From Deltaproteobacteria bacterium (GTDB taxonomy: Bacteria > Desulfobacterota > Deferrimicrobia > Deferrimicrobiales > Deferrimicrobiaceae): 25,064 nucleotides of DNA. The stretch is from positions 1 through 25,064 of the forward strand of contig JANXPS010000034.1 in the NCBI GenBank assembly GCA_025357175.1. The letters are read 5' to 3'. The translations under genes and the position numbers were made by a program. Each line of letters opens with the position of its first letter. The stretch's first letter is position 1. Below are positions 13,707-21,605 of the stretch, in pieces. The notes under the pieces were generated by a model. The model did no database searches. It was not told the DNA's origin and worked only from the letters and a program-made list of their open reading frames with translations.

Positions 13707-15274
13707 ACCCGGAAAACAGAGGCTTTCTCGGTCAGTTTTCCGGCCATCTCCCTGAGTTCCTCGGCCGCGCTCGAAGAGGATTTCATGCTTGCGGCCGTCA
13801 GCCGGACCATTTCGGCGACCTGCCTCATTCCCGCCACCACCTGGTCGTTCGCGCTCGTCTGCTGGTGCGTCGCAAGCGAGATCTGCATGGACGCCTCGGA
13901 CGTCCCCTCGATCATCCCGATGATCTTCTCGAATGCCTCGGCCGTCAGGTTGATCGTCTCGCGCCACGTGTCGACCTCGCGGCTGCCCTGCTCCGTCGCG
14001 AGGATCGATTCCTGCGTCGCCGACTGGATCTCGGAGACCAGCGACCGGATCGCCTCGGTCGATTCCCGCGTCTTCTCGGCCAGCCGCCGGACCTCGGAAG
14101 CCACCACCGCGAAGCGTCGTCCGTGCTCGCCCGCCGCGGCCGACTCGATCGCCGCGTTCAGCGCCAGCAGGTGGATCTCGCCCGCGATCTCCTTGATCAG
14201 GTCCATCACCTTTCCGATCTCGTGGCTCTTCTCGCCCAGGAACAGCGTCTTGTGGGCGATATCGGTCACCCGTTCCTTGATCCGGCCCATCCCCTCGACG
14301 CTCTCCCGGACCAGCGTCGTGCCCTGCTGCGCCATCTCGACCGTCTGCCCGGCGCCCGACTTGACCGCCTCGGCGTTGCCCGCGATCTGGTGCGAGGTTC
14401 GTGAAAGCTCTTCCATCGTCGCGGTGACCTCGGCCAGCGAGGACGCCTGCTGCGACGAACTCGTCGCCTGCTCCTGGATCAGCGTCGTGATGCCCGCGGT
14501 GAAATCGCCGACCTTTACGCCCGATTCCTGGATCTGGCGGATGACCGTCCGCAGGTTCTCGGCCATCGCGTTGAAGGCGCGTGCAAGGGCCCGGAGTTCG
14601 TCGAAACCTTCCTCGGGCACCTGCGTTCGGAGTTCTCCATCGGAAATCTCCTGGGCCGTCGCCACGAGCCGGTCGAGCCCCCGGGTGAATCCGGTAGCCA
14701 GGCCGCGCGCCACGAAAAGGGATGCGACCACGATCAGCAGCCCGGCGCCCAGGATGTTCGAGGCCAGCTTCCGGAGGCTGGCGTCGACGGCCTCGTATTT
14801 CATCCCGAGCTGCAGCCAGCCGAGCGATTTTCCGCCAGGGGAAATGGGGATCGTCAGTTCCATGGCGCGCGCTTTCTTGTAGCGGACGATCCGTTCGACG
14901 ATCTTCATGGAACCCTCGGCCTTGCCGTCCGGCGGGGTCCACTTACCGTCTTTCTGCGCGGGGTCGGAATGTGCCAGTATGGTCCGGTTGCCATCGACGG
15001 CGGCTGCGAAGGCGATGTTCGGGTCGCGCCAGGCCATGTCTTCGATGTACTTGGCCAGGAACGCCTTGTCGAAACCGCTTCCGTCCGGGGCCATGTTCTC
15101 GGTGGCGTCGGATTCCATCGCCGTCAGGAGCACCCGTGCGTGAAGGCGAAGGTTTTCGTCGAGCGCGGATTTCGCGCGGTAGTAGGAGAAGCAGGACACC
15201 AGCAGGACGATCGCGATGGAAAACGCGGCAAACGCAATCGTCTGGCGGGCGGCCAGACTGTTAACCGATTTCAT
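13703..15274 (-). CDS. Methyl-accepting chemotaxis protein, complete, with periplasmic sensor domain
   Basis: 523 residues from the ATG at 15274, preferred because AAGAAAGG lies 6 bases upstream; an in-frame ATG 8 codons earlier (15298) has no such site. Membrane segment 1 (about 12-31), a periplasmic sensor region (~32-170, possibly CACHE type, with WRDPNIAFAAAVDGNRTILA), membrane segment 2 (~174-194), HAMP (~195-248), and a long helical signalling domain with hairpin tip LLALNAAIESAAAGEHGRRF. The C-terminus (KASVFRV) has no docking pentapeptide. The ligand is unknown. From about 14330 down to the stop it is nearly the same as the receptor at the left edge, so both should reach the same kinase array. 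A sigma-28-type promoter lies upstream at 15333-15360, so expression may follow the flagellar programme. Confidence 0.95.
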   Translation of the reverse strand: MKSVNSLAARQTIAFAAFSIAIVLLVSCFSYYRAKSALDENLRLHARVLLTAMESDATENMAPDGSGFDKAFLAKYIEDMAWRDPNIAFAAAVDGNRTILAHSDPAQKDGKWTPPDGKAEGSMKIVERIVRYKKARAMELTIPISPGGKSLGWLQLGMKYEAVDASLRKLASNILGAGLLIVVASLFVARGLATGFTRGLDRLVATAQEISDGELRTQVPEEGFDELRALARAFNAMAENLRTVIRQIQESGVKVGDFTAGITTLIQEQATSSSQQASSLAEVTATMEELSRTSHQIAGNAEAVKSGAGQTVEMAQQGTTLVRESVEGMGRIKERVTDIAHKTLFLGEKSHEIGKVMDLIKEIAGEIHLLALNAAIESAAAGEHGRRFAVVASEVRRLAEKTRESTEAIRSLVSEIQSATQESILATEQGSREVDTWRETINLTAEAFEKIIGMIEGTSEASMQISLATHQQTSANDQVVAGMRQVAEMVRLTAASMKSSSSAAEELREMAGKLTEKASVFRV

Positions 15275-15332
15275 CGTGGACCTTTCTTGTATGGCCATGG
15301 CCGAGAGAGTGCGAACCTTCGCTCACCCTTAA

Positions 15333-15360
15333 TTATCGGCAGTAATTGCCAAAAACTTGC
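15333..15360 (-). promoter_or_regulatory. Sigma-28 (FliA)-type promoter for the receptor gene
   Basis: On the minus strand, GCAAGTTT (15360-15353), 12 bases, then GCCGATAA (15340-15333). The -10 box is a perfect match to the enterobacterial FliA consensus. The -35 box matches TAAAGTTT at 6 of 8 positions, with the spacer one base longer than the usual 11. It is ~60 bases upstream of the receptor ATG, the kind of gene FliA normally controls. An inverted repeat GGCA-GTAAT-TGCC (15338-15350) lies across the -10 and spacer. Confidence 0.7.
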
Positions 15361-15366
15361 GCGTTG

Positions 15367-15395
15367 TTGCGCAGGTGGTGGAGGTAGGGTATCGT
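15367..15395 (+). promoter_or_regulatory. Candidate promoter for the DUF948-like/YtxH pair
   Basis: TTGCGC (15367-15372), 17-base spacer, TATCGT (15390-15395). The hexamers are weak matches (3 of 6 and 4 of 6), but the spacing is ideal and the site is the only candidate before TTG 15447. A similar TTGCTT-17-TATCGT precedes znuA. Confidence 0.3.
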
Positions 15396-15446
15396 GAAAG
15401 CGGTAAATCCAGACCATGATTTTCGTCGGGGCGGGGGGGTATCCAC

Positions 15447-15851
15447 TTGAGCGGTCAGTTGCTGCTGTTCGTCGCACTGTCGATTGCGGTGATCGGGTTG
15501 TCGGTCGTGCTTGCGATGATGCTGCTGCAGCTTCGCCGTACCATCCGGCAGCTGGAATCGCGTCTCGATTCGGCGCTTCGACAGACGGAGATGACCGCCG
15601 AAGACCTGCGGCGCACCAACGCGGCGGTCCGGGAAATACTGGGCCACGTGGAACGGATCACGGCCAACGCGGCGCTGGTAAGCGAAAGCGGGAGACATCT
15701 TCGCAAGACTCTCGACCTGGCTTCCGCCGGGGTCACCGGCATCGTCCTGCCCGTTCTGGGCGGCGTGTCGGGCCTGGCTTCCGGCGCGAGGGCTTTTATC
15801 GAAACGTTCATCAACCGGTATTCGCGAAAGGAGGAAGAGAATCATGTGTGA
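15447..15851 (+). CDS. DUF948-like small membrane-anchored coiled-coil protein
   Basis: 134 residues from TTG 15447, 7 bases after a run of G's with one C (15428-15439) that can act as ribosome-binding site. One N-terminal membrane helix (about 4-27: LLLFVALSIAVIGLSVVLAM) is followed by a long amphipathic helix (~30-95) with heptad-like spacing, then a Gly/Ala/Val-rich segment (~96-118) and a basic tail. This matches DUF948-type proteins, which often stand next to YtxH genes. The role is unknown; general-stress and envelope functions have been suggested for such pairs in Firmicutes. It overlaps the next gene by 8 bases. Confidence 0.75.
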   Translation: MSGQLLLFVALSIAVIGLSVVLAMMLLQLRRTIRQLESRLDSALRQTEMTAEDLRRTNAAVREILGHVERITANAALVSESGRHLRKTLDLASAGVTGIVLPVLGGVSGLASGARAFIETFINRYSRKEEENHV

Positions 15852-16140
15852 GGAAAAGGGGTTCAACGGAACCGCGCTGGTGGCATTTCTCGCCGGGGGG
15901 CTGATCGGCGCCGGCATCGCGTTGCTGACCGCGCCCGTCTCGGGCCGCGAGGCGCGCGAAAAGATCAGCGACCTCGCAGAGGATCTGAAGGACAAGGCCA
16001 CCGGCTGGACCGGCGAGGTCAAGGCCAAGGTGGGCGGGTTGCTCGAGCGGGAAAGCTCGGCCGTCAAGGAAGCGTACGAGGCCGGCCGCGAGGCGATGGT
16101 TCGCGAACGGGCCAAGTTCGAAGGGAACCTGCCCGAATAG
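15844..16140 (+). CDS. YtxH-domain protein
   Basis: 98 residues from ATG 15844, with AAAGGAGG at 15828-15835 and an 8-base spacer. The N-terminal Gly-rich membrane-like segment (about 10-33: FLAGGLIGAGIALLTAPVSG) and the APVSGREAREKI turn are the mark of YtxH proteins. A Lys/Glu-rich helical tail follows. YtxH proteins are small stress-associated membrane proteins of unknown mechanism. The gene overlaps the DUF948-like gene and is followed 30 bases later by a strong terminator, so the two form a compact operon. Confidence 0.88.
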   Translation: MCEEKGFNGTALVAFLAGGLIGAGIALLTAPVSGREAREKISDLAEDLKDKATGWTGEVKAKVGGLLERESSAVKEAYEAGREAMVRERAKFEGNLPE

Positions 16141-16169
16141 ATTCCGTAAAATCCTTGCCGAAAAGAAGC

Positions 16170-16205
16170 GGGGCACGGGGATCGTCGATCCCCGTGCCCC
16201 TTTTT
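16170..16205. terminator. Rho-independent terminator, probably bidirectional
   Basis: A perfect 13-base stem (16170-16182 with 16188-16200; GGGGCACGGGGAT arm) and CGTCG loop, followed by TTTTTCGTTTCTTTTT on the plus strand. On the minus strand the same stem is followed by CTTCTTTTC. It lies between two convergent genes (YtxH stop at 16140, rubrerythrin stop at 16232) and can end both transcripts. Confidence 0.93.
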
Positions 16206-16231
16206 CGTTTCTTTTTCGCGGCCTGCCGGGT

Positions 16232-16801
16232 TTACCAGTTCGCCTCGGCGGGGGTGAACCAGCCCTGCGGGTGCGCGCACACCTTGCATGCTTTCGGCGC
16301 TTCGGCCCCTTCGTGGATGTGCCCGCACTTGATGCATTTCCAGCGGATCGGCTGTTCACGCTTGAAGTAGGTGCCGCCCTGCAATCTCTCGAGCAGCGTG
16401 GCGTACCGCCGTTCGTGGTGCACCTCGACGCCCGCGACGTTGCGGAAGGTCACGGCTGCCGCCGCAAACCCTTCCTCTTCGGCGACCTTCGCCATCGAAG
16501 GGTAGATGTTGCTCCACTCGTCCTTTTCGCCGGCCGCCGCCGCTTCGAGATTGACCAGCGTCGTGCCGATCCGGCTCGGATAGCCCGCGCCGATCTCGAC
16601 GTCGCTGCCCTCGAGCAACTTGAAGTAGAGATGGGCGTGCTTCTTCTCGTTGTCGGCCGTCTCGAGGAAGATGTTCGAGATCGCCTCGAACCCTTCTTTC
16701 GAGGCGATGCCCGCGTAGAACGTATATCGGTTGCGCGCCTGCGATTCGCCTGCGAACGCTGCCATGAGGTTCTTCTCGGTCTTCGATCCCTTGATTCCCA
16801 T
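16232..16801 (-). CDS. rbr: Rubrerythrin
   Basis: 189 residues from ATG 16801, with GGGAGGGA a few bases upstream. An N-terminal ferritin-like four-helix domain (about 1-145) carries the di-iron ligands: Glu in GESQARNRY, Glu and His in ETADNEKKHAH, Glu in EEEGF, and EVHHE. A C-terminal rubredoxin-like domain has Cys156-x2-Cys159 and Cys172-x2-Cys175 (WKCIKCGH, KACKVCAH) for a single iron. It is a non-haem peroxidase that reduces hydrogen peroxide in the cytoplasm of anaerobes and microaerophiles. It lies 53 bases after the pyrophosphatase gene, with a perfect TATAAT in between, so it may be read from its own promoter as well as with the metal cluster. It ends at the bidirectional terminator. 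Confidence 0.95.
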   Translation of the reverse strand: MGIKGSKTEKNLMAAFAGESQARNRYTFYAGIASKEGFEAISNIFLETADNEKKHAHLYFKLLEGSDVEIGAGYPSRIGTTLVNLEAAAAGEKDEWSNIYPSMAKVAEEEGFAAAAVTFRNVAGVEVHHERRYATLLERLQGGTYFKREQPIRWKCIKCGHIHEGAEAPKACKVCAHPQGWFTPAEANW

Positions 16802-16853
16802 CGTTCCCTCCCGTATCCGTGTGAATTTGCGATGCGATGCGTGTCTGCTTCCA

Positions 16854-16884
16854 ATTATAGCCCAACACCGGGGGAGTACTCCCC
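16854..16884 (-). promoter_or_regulatory. Candidate rubrerythrin promoter with a 14-base palindrome at the -35 position
   Basis: TATAAT on the minus strand (16859-16854) overlaps the stop codon of the pyrophosphatase gene. Eleven bases upstream is the perfect palindrome GGGGAGTACTCCCC (16871-16884), inside the last codons of that gene, where a -35 or an operator would sit. There is no TTGACA-like hexamer, which suggests a regulated promoter or a regulator-dependent one. Confidence 0.4.
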
Positions 16885-18531
16885 GTCCAGGCGGGAGAGC
16901 ACCTTGAGCAGGTGGGGAACGAGCTGCTGCTTGCGCGAGAGGACGCCTTTCATCTCGTAGAGGTGCGGTTCCACCTGCGGGTATTCCATGACGTGGGCGA
17001 TCCGCGTGTACCCTTCGACGAGGAACAGCGTCCCTTCCGCGGCGATATCGGTCACCATGAGGCCGGCCACGAACAGGCCCTCCCGTTTCCGGATCGCCGC
17101 GAGGGCGTCGAGCAGCGATTGCTTCATCTCGTGGAACTCGTCGAACCCGATGACTTCGACCTGGCCGATCCCGATCTCGTGCGAACCGTGCCGGAAAAGC
17201 TTGAAGTCGGATTCGATGGCCTTGATCGCCGAGCCGTGGTTCCTGAGCGAACCGGTCGCCGCGAAGATCTCCCGCCCGAAAGCGCCGGCATCGAGCCCCG
17301 CAAATCGTTCGAGCCGCAAGACGGCATCCCGGTCGGCTTCCGTGGTGGTCGGCGACTTGAGCAGGACCGTGTCGGTCAGGATGCCGGCCAGCAGGAGGGC
17401 CGCGATCGCCGGTTCCGGCTCGATGCCGCTTTCGAGGTAGCGACCGGCCACGAGCGTGCATGTGCTGCCCACGGGAGAGGTCGTGAAGGCGATGGGAGAC
17501 ACGGTCGGGCCGTTGCCGAGCCGGTGGTGGTCGATCACCTCCTCGATCTCGACCGCCTCCGCGCCGGGGACGGCCTGCGCGAGCTCGTTGTGGTCGACGA
17601 GGACGAGCGCGTAGGGCAGGGGCGCCAGGAGCGAAGATTTGGTGGCGACGCCGGCGAGCTTGCCGTCCTCCTCGAGGGCGAGCACGGAGGGTTCCCGCGA
17701 GGCGAGCAGTTTCTGCCGCAGCCGCGTGAGCGGTTCTCCCACCCCGATCGTCTCGAACTTCCTTTCGGCAAAGAGGAAAACCGGAGTCGACAATCGCGCG
17801 AGCCACGCCGCCGTGGCGGTGTCGTGCGGGGTCAGGAGGATGCGGGTGCCTCTCGCGGCCGCGAGTGCGGCCAGCTCCGGATCCGCCGCGTGGTCTCCCG
17901 TCAGCACCAGGAGCCGGACGCCGCGTTCGATGGCGGCCTTCTGGATGGAGCGCCGGTTTCCGGTCATGATAAGGAGTTCGCGCGGGTCGTATCCGGCGAT
18001 CCGTTCGGAAAAGGATCCGGCGCTCATGGCGCCGATGAAGAGCTTGAGCGTGACGGGAAGATCCGTTTCCCCGTCTTCTTCCATCGTCCCCGAGAGCGTT
18101 TGCGCCAACGCCCGAAGCGTGGTGGTGATCTCCCGCTGGTGCTCCGCGCCGGGCAGCATGTATTTTTCGGACAGCCGCAACTGGGAGAGGATGCCCCACG
18201 GCCGGCCATCCCCGTCAAGCACCGGCAGGGTGCGTACGCCGCAGGCGTGGAACGCCTCGAGCGCCTGGTAGGCGGTGGTGTCCATTCCAACGGTCACGGG
18301 TGCGCGGTCGAGCGTGTCGCGAACCTTGGGGTGTACGTCGGGCAGGCAGGCCGGATCGCGGATGCCGAGCCGGTCGAGGATGTAGCGCGTCTGGGGATTC
18401 GGTTCGGCCGCCATGGCGGCGACCGCCCGGGGCGTGCCGGTTTTCCGCTTGAGCTCCGCGTAGGCGACGGCCGCCGCGATCGAGTCGGTATCGGGGTTCC
18501 GGTGGCCGATGACGTAGAGGGTTTTTTCCAT
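16855..18531 (-). CDS. Family II inorganic pyrophosphatase with CBS and DRTGG regulatory domains (Mn/Co-dependent)
   Basis: 558 residues from ATG 18531 (AAAGGA 8 bases upstream); a longer open frame starts at 18606 but its extra residues do not resemble the family. The DHH-type catalytic part is split. The first half has GHRNPDTDS (metal ligands His10, Asp14, Asp16), and the second resumes at VDHNE (Asp313) and VIDHHR (334-336), ending in the DHHA2 domain with SRKQQLVPHL (the SRKxQ substrate-binding signature). Between the halves lie a first CBS motif (~70-118), a DRTGG domain (~165-245) and a second CBS-like part (~255-300), as in nucleotide-regulated CBS pyrophosphatases. It hydrolyses pyrophosphate to phosphate in the cytoplasm. 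Enzymes of this family need Mn or Co for full activity. It starts 29 bases after znuB ends, so it is probably co-transcribed with the metal transporter. Confidence 0.93.
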   Translation of the reverse strand: MEKTLYVIGHRNPDTDSIAAAVAYAELKRKTGTPRAVAAMAAEPNPQTRYILDRLGIRDPACLPDVHPKVRDTLDRAPVTVGMDTTAYQALEAFHACGVRTLPVLDGDGRPWGILSQLRLSEKYMLPGAEHQREITTTLRALAQTLSGTMEEDGETDLPVTLKLFIGAMSAGSFSERIAGYDPRELLIMTGNRRSIQKAAIERGVRLLVLTGDHAADPELAALAAARGTRILLTPHDTATAAWLARLSTPVFLFAERKFETIGVGEPLTRLRQKLLASREPSVLALEEDGKLAGVATKSSLLAPLPYALVLVDHNELAQAVPGAEAVEIEEVIDHHRLGNGPTVSPIAFTTSPVGSTCTLVAGRYLESGIEPEPAIAALLLAGILTDTVLLKSPTTTEADRDAVLRLERFAGLDAGAFGREIFAATGSLRNHGSAIKAIESDFKLFRHGSHEIGIGQVEVIGFDEFHEMKQSLLDALAAIRKREGLFVAGLMVTDIAAEGTLFLVEGYTRIAHVMEYPQVEPHLYEMKGVLSRKQQLVPHLLKVLSRLDGEYSPGVGL

Positions 18532-18560
18532 GCAGGCGATCCTTTCGCGCCCCGGCGGGA

Positions 18561-19417
18561 TTAGTGGGAGGATACCGCACGCACGGCCAGCGTCGCGGCG
18601 AAGCATGCCGAGGAGAAGAGGACGACCGTGGCGCCGGTGGCGCTGTCGAGGTAGAAGGAGGCCACGAGGCCGCCGACGCCCGAAAGCAGGGCGATGCCGA
18701 CCGCGATCGCGAAGGACGAGGCGACGCTTTTCGCCACGTTGCGCGCCGCGGCCGCCGGCACGACCAGGAGCGCGGTGACGAGCAGGATGCCGACCGCCCG
18801 GATGGCCGTCGTGACGACGAGCGCGGTGACGAGCGCGAAGGAGATCTCGAGCGCCCGGGTGCGTATCCGCATCGCGCGGGCGATGCCTTCGTGGGCCCCG
18901 AGCAGCAGCAGCCGGTTGAGCGTCAGGAACAGGTAGCCCGCGACGAAGCAGGCGATGACGGCCATCCAGACGATCTCGCCGTCGGAAACGGCCAGAAGGT
19001 CGCCGTAGAGAAATCCCTGCAGGTTGCGGGTGAGCCCTTTCCGGGCGCTGATGACGGCGATGCCCAATGCGATCACGGTCGAGAAGAACACCCCGATCAC
19101 GGTATCCGTCGAAAGCTCGGTGCGTCCCTTGACGGTGGCGATCGCCCAGGCGACGAAAAGGCCGAATGCGACCATGGTCAGCAGCGGGTGGATCCCGAGC
19201 AGCACGCCGAGGGCGACGCCCGTGAAGGCGGAGTGACCGATGGCGTCGGAGAAAAACGCCATCCGGAAATGGACGAGCGGCACGCCGACCGCCGCCGCGG
19301 CCGGGCCGATCAGCAGGATGGCAAGCAGCGCCCGTTTCACGAAATCGAGCGAGGCCATGTCGGCCGGGAGCAGATGCCCGAGGAGGTGGAGCAGGGGAGC
19401 GATCAGCGCGGATTCGG

Positions 19418-19421
<4 letters not shown>
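18561..19421 (-). CDS. znuB: Metal ABC transporter permease, ZnuB/MntB family
   Basis: 286 residues from ATG 19421, which overlaps the znuC stop (ATGA). Eight to nine membrane helices span residues ~8-280. Family features include GVPLVHFRMAFFSDAIGHSA, the VGILLVTALLVVPAAAARN segment near the C-terminus, and the FLYGDLLAVS loop. It is the inner-membrane channel of an ABC importer for zinc or manganese, working as a dimer with the ATPase encoded just upstream. A GTG 4 codons earlier is possible, but the overlap and spacing favour the ATG. Confidence 0.93.
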
Positions 19422-20211
<790 letters not shown>

Positions 20212-20215
<4 letters not shown>

Positions 20216-21111
20216 CGGCCCAACGCCTCCCGCAGCGCACGCAGGTTGCCGCGCATCACGTCTTCGTAAGTGGTGGGCGCAGTCGGCCCGGTCGCCACCG
20301 GATCGAGCACGCGGACCGGCACGCCCGCCTCCCGGCCGATCATGGCGGCCAGTTTTTCCGGATATTGCGGCTCGCCGAAAACGGCCGCCGCCCGGTTCGT
20401 CCGGATGACGCCGATCAGTTTGCGGATCTCGCCCGCCGACGGCTCCTGCCCCGGCACCGTCTCGATCTCTCCGACCACGGCAAGCCCCAGGTCGCGGGCG
20501 AGGTAGTCGAACACGTTGTGGAAAGTGACGATGTTGCGGTTCCGGAATCGCTTCGATGCCGCATCGAATTCCGCCGCCAACGCTTCAAGCCGTTTTACGT
20601 AGCCGTCGGCGTTGGTCCTGAACCGGGCCTTGTTGCCCGGAGATGCGGCGGATAGCGCCTTCTCGATCGCGCGCACTTGCAGGATCGCGTTTTTAGGGCT
20701 GACCCAGCTGTGCGGATTGACCTCGCCGTGTCCATCCCGGGAGGTCGCCCGGATCGGGACGACGCCCGCGCCGCTCTCGATCACGACGACCTTCGGATTG
20801 GCCTTTCGGACCGGGGCGCCGATGAATTCCTCCATGCCGAGCCCGTTGACGACGAACAGGTCGGCGGCGGCGATCTTCTTCATGTCGGCGGGCGTCAGGG
20901 AGTAGTCGTGCGGGCATCCGAGCGACGCCGGAAGCATCATGTCGACCTGCACGCCCGGCGCGTTTCCGACAACGTTCTTCGTGAACAGGTAGATCGGCAG
21001 GAAGGAGGTGAGCACCCGCAAATTGGGCGCGGCAATCCCGTTTCCCGCGGGCAACAGGAAAACGGCCAGCAGGACGAGGGCGATCCGGCGGAGAAATGCG
21101 CTGAGATTCAT
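20212..21111 (-). CDS. znuA: Zinc/manganese ABC transporter substrate-binding protein, ZnuA-like (cluster A-I)
   Basis: 299 residues from ATG 21111, with a signal peptide (about 1-28, ending near GIAA). The metal ligands can be placed by family pattern: His68 (GCPHDY), His134 (NPHSW), His198 (VTFHNVFDYL) and Asp270 (VLDP). The third ligand is His, as in zinc-binding ZnuA, where manganese-type PsaA/MntC proteins have Glu. The His-rich loop of many ZnuA proteins is nearly absent (only RDGHGEVN before His134). It captures metal in the periplasm and hands it to ZnuB. First gene of the minus-strand metal cluster. There is no Shine-Dalgarno sequence before the ATG, and a candidate promoter ends ~10 bases from it, so the message may be leaderless. 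Confidence 0.92.
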
Positions 21112-21120
21112 CAGGCTTAA

Positions 21121-21149
21121 ACGATACTGCGCGTCGGGCGGGAAAGCAA
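21121..21149 (-). promoter_or_regulatory. Candidate promoter for the znuACB cluster
   Basis: On the minus strand TTGCTT (21149-21144), 17 bases, TATCGT (21126-21121). The start would fall ~3 bases before or at the znuA ATG. The hexamers are weak, but the spacing is ideal and the design equals that before 15447. No clear Zur, MntR or Fur palindrome was seen around it. Confidence 0.3.
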
Positions 21150-21200
21150 CGCCGCGCGCACCCGGCGCATCCCATGCTCAGGAATTGATCGGAGGTTCCC

Positions 21201-21512
21201 ATGCGGTTCATGGCCTTTTGCGCGATCTCTTTCGCTTTGCTGGTCGCCGTCACCGCAATGACGCTCAAGCCTGGCCGGACATTGTCCGAAACCGGTTCGG
21301 AGGCCGCCCAGGTCACGCTGGATGGCGTTCCGGTCTGCGTCTTCAGGCACGTCGACAGGATCATCGCCGTCGTCGGACGCTGCGGCGTCGAAGTTCACGT
21401 GCCGACGCCTTCGCCCTCCGACCAGGCCGCGCCTCCCGGGCAACGACTGCCCCCGGGGCATCCCCCGATCGACGGACCCGATTTCGGGCAGGAGGGACGC
21501 GTGCTGATATAA
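21201..21512 (+). CDS. Small secreted or membrane-anchored hypothetical protein with Pro-rich tail
   Basis: 103 residues from ATG 21201, with GGAGG 5 bases upstream. The N-terminus is a good signal peptide or anchor (about 1-21: MRFMAFCAISFALLVAVTAM). A short strand-like region follows (~35-65: QVTLDGVPVCVFRHVDRIIA, then VVGRCGVEVHVP) with two Cys (Cys46 and Cys61) that could form a disulphide outside the cytoplasm. The last third is rich in Pro, Asp and Gly (PTPSPSDQAAPPG). I do not recognise a family. It is divergent from znuA and alone on its strand; the next gene has its own candidate promoter. The good ribosome-binding site and signal peptide support it being real. Confidence 0.6.
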   Translation: MRFMAFCAISFALLVAVTAMTLKPGRTLSETGSEAAQVTLDGVPVCVFRHVDRIIAVVGRCGVEVHVPTPSPSDQAAPPGQRLPPGHPPIDGPDFGQEGRVLI

Positions 21513-21525
21513 GGTCCCTTTTCGT

Positions 21526-21551
21526 TGTTTTCCGCGGGTGTTTTCCGCGGG
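21526..21551 (+). repeat. Perfect 13-base tandem duplication next to a -35 hexamer
   Basis: TGTTTTCCGCGGG twice in a row (21526-21538, 21539-21551). Each copy contains the palindrome CCGCGG. It touches the candidate -35 TTGTGG of the methyltransferase promoter and may be a regulator site or a recent slippage duplication. Confidence 0.85.
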
Positions 21552-21580
21552 TTGTGGAGGTTTGAACCTTCCTTTACAAT
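21552..21580 (+). promoter_or_regulatory. Candidate promoter of the methyltransferase-PBP-nitroreductase operon
   Basis: TTGTGG (21552-21557), 17-base spacer, TACAAT (21575-21580; 5 of 6). The start would be near 21587, just before the AGGAAGGGAG ribosome-binding site (21591-21600), which supports TTG 21606 as the start codon. Confidence 0.55.
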
Positions 21581-21605
21581 GAAAAGGTTGAGGAAGGGAG
21601 ATTCG

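Noticed and set aside
21525..21605. TTG 21525 or ATG 21579 as start of the methyltransferase
   Set aside because: These starts lie inside the 13-base repeat and promoter region; TTG 21606 has a strong ribosome-binding site and gives the family's usual N-terminus.
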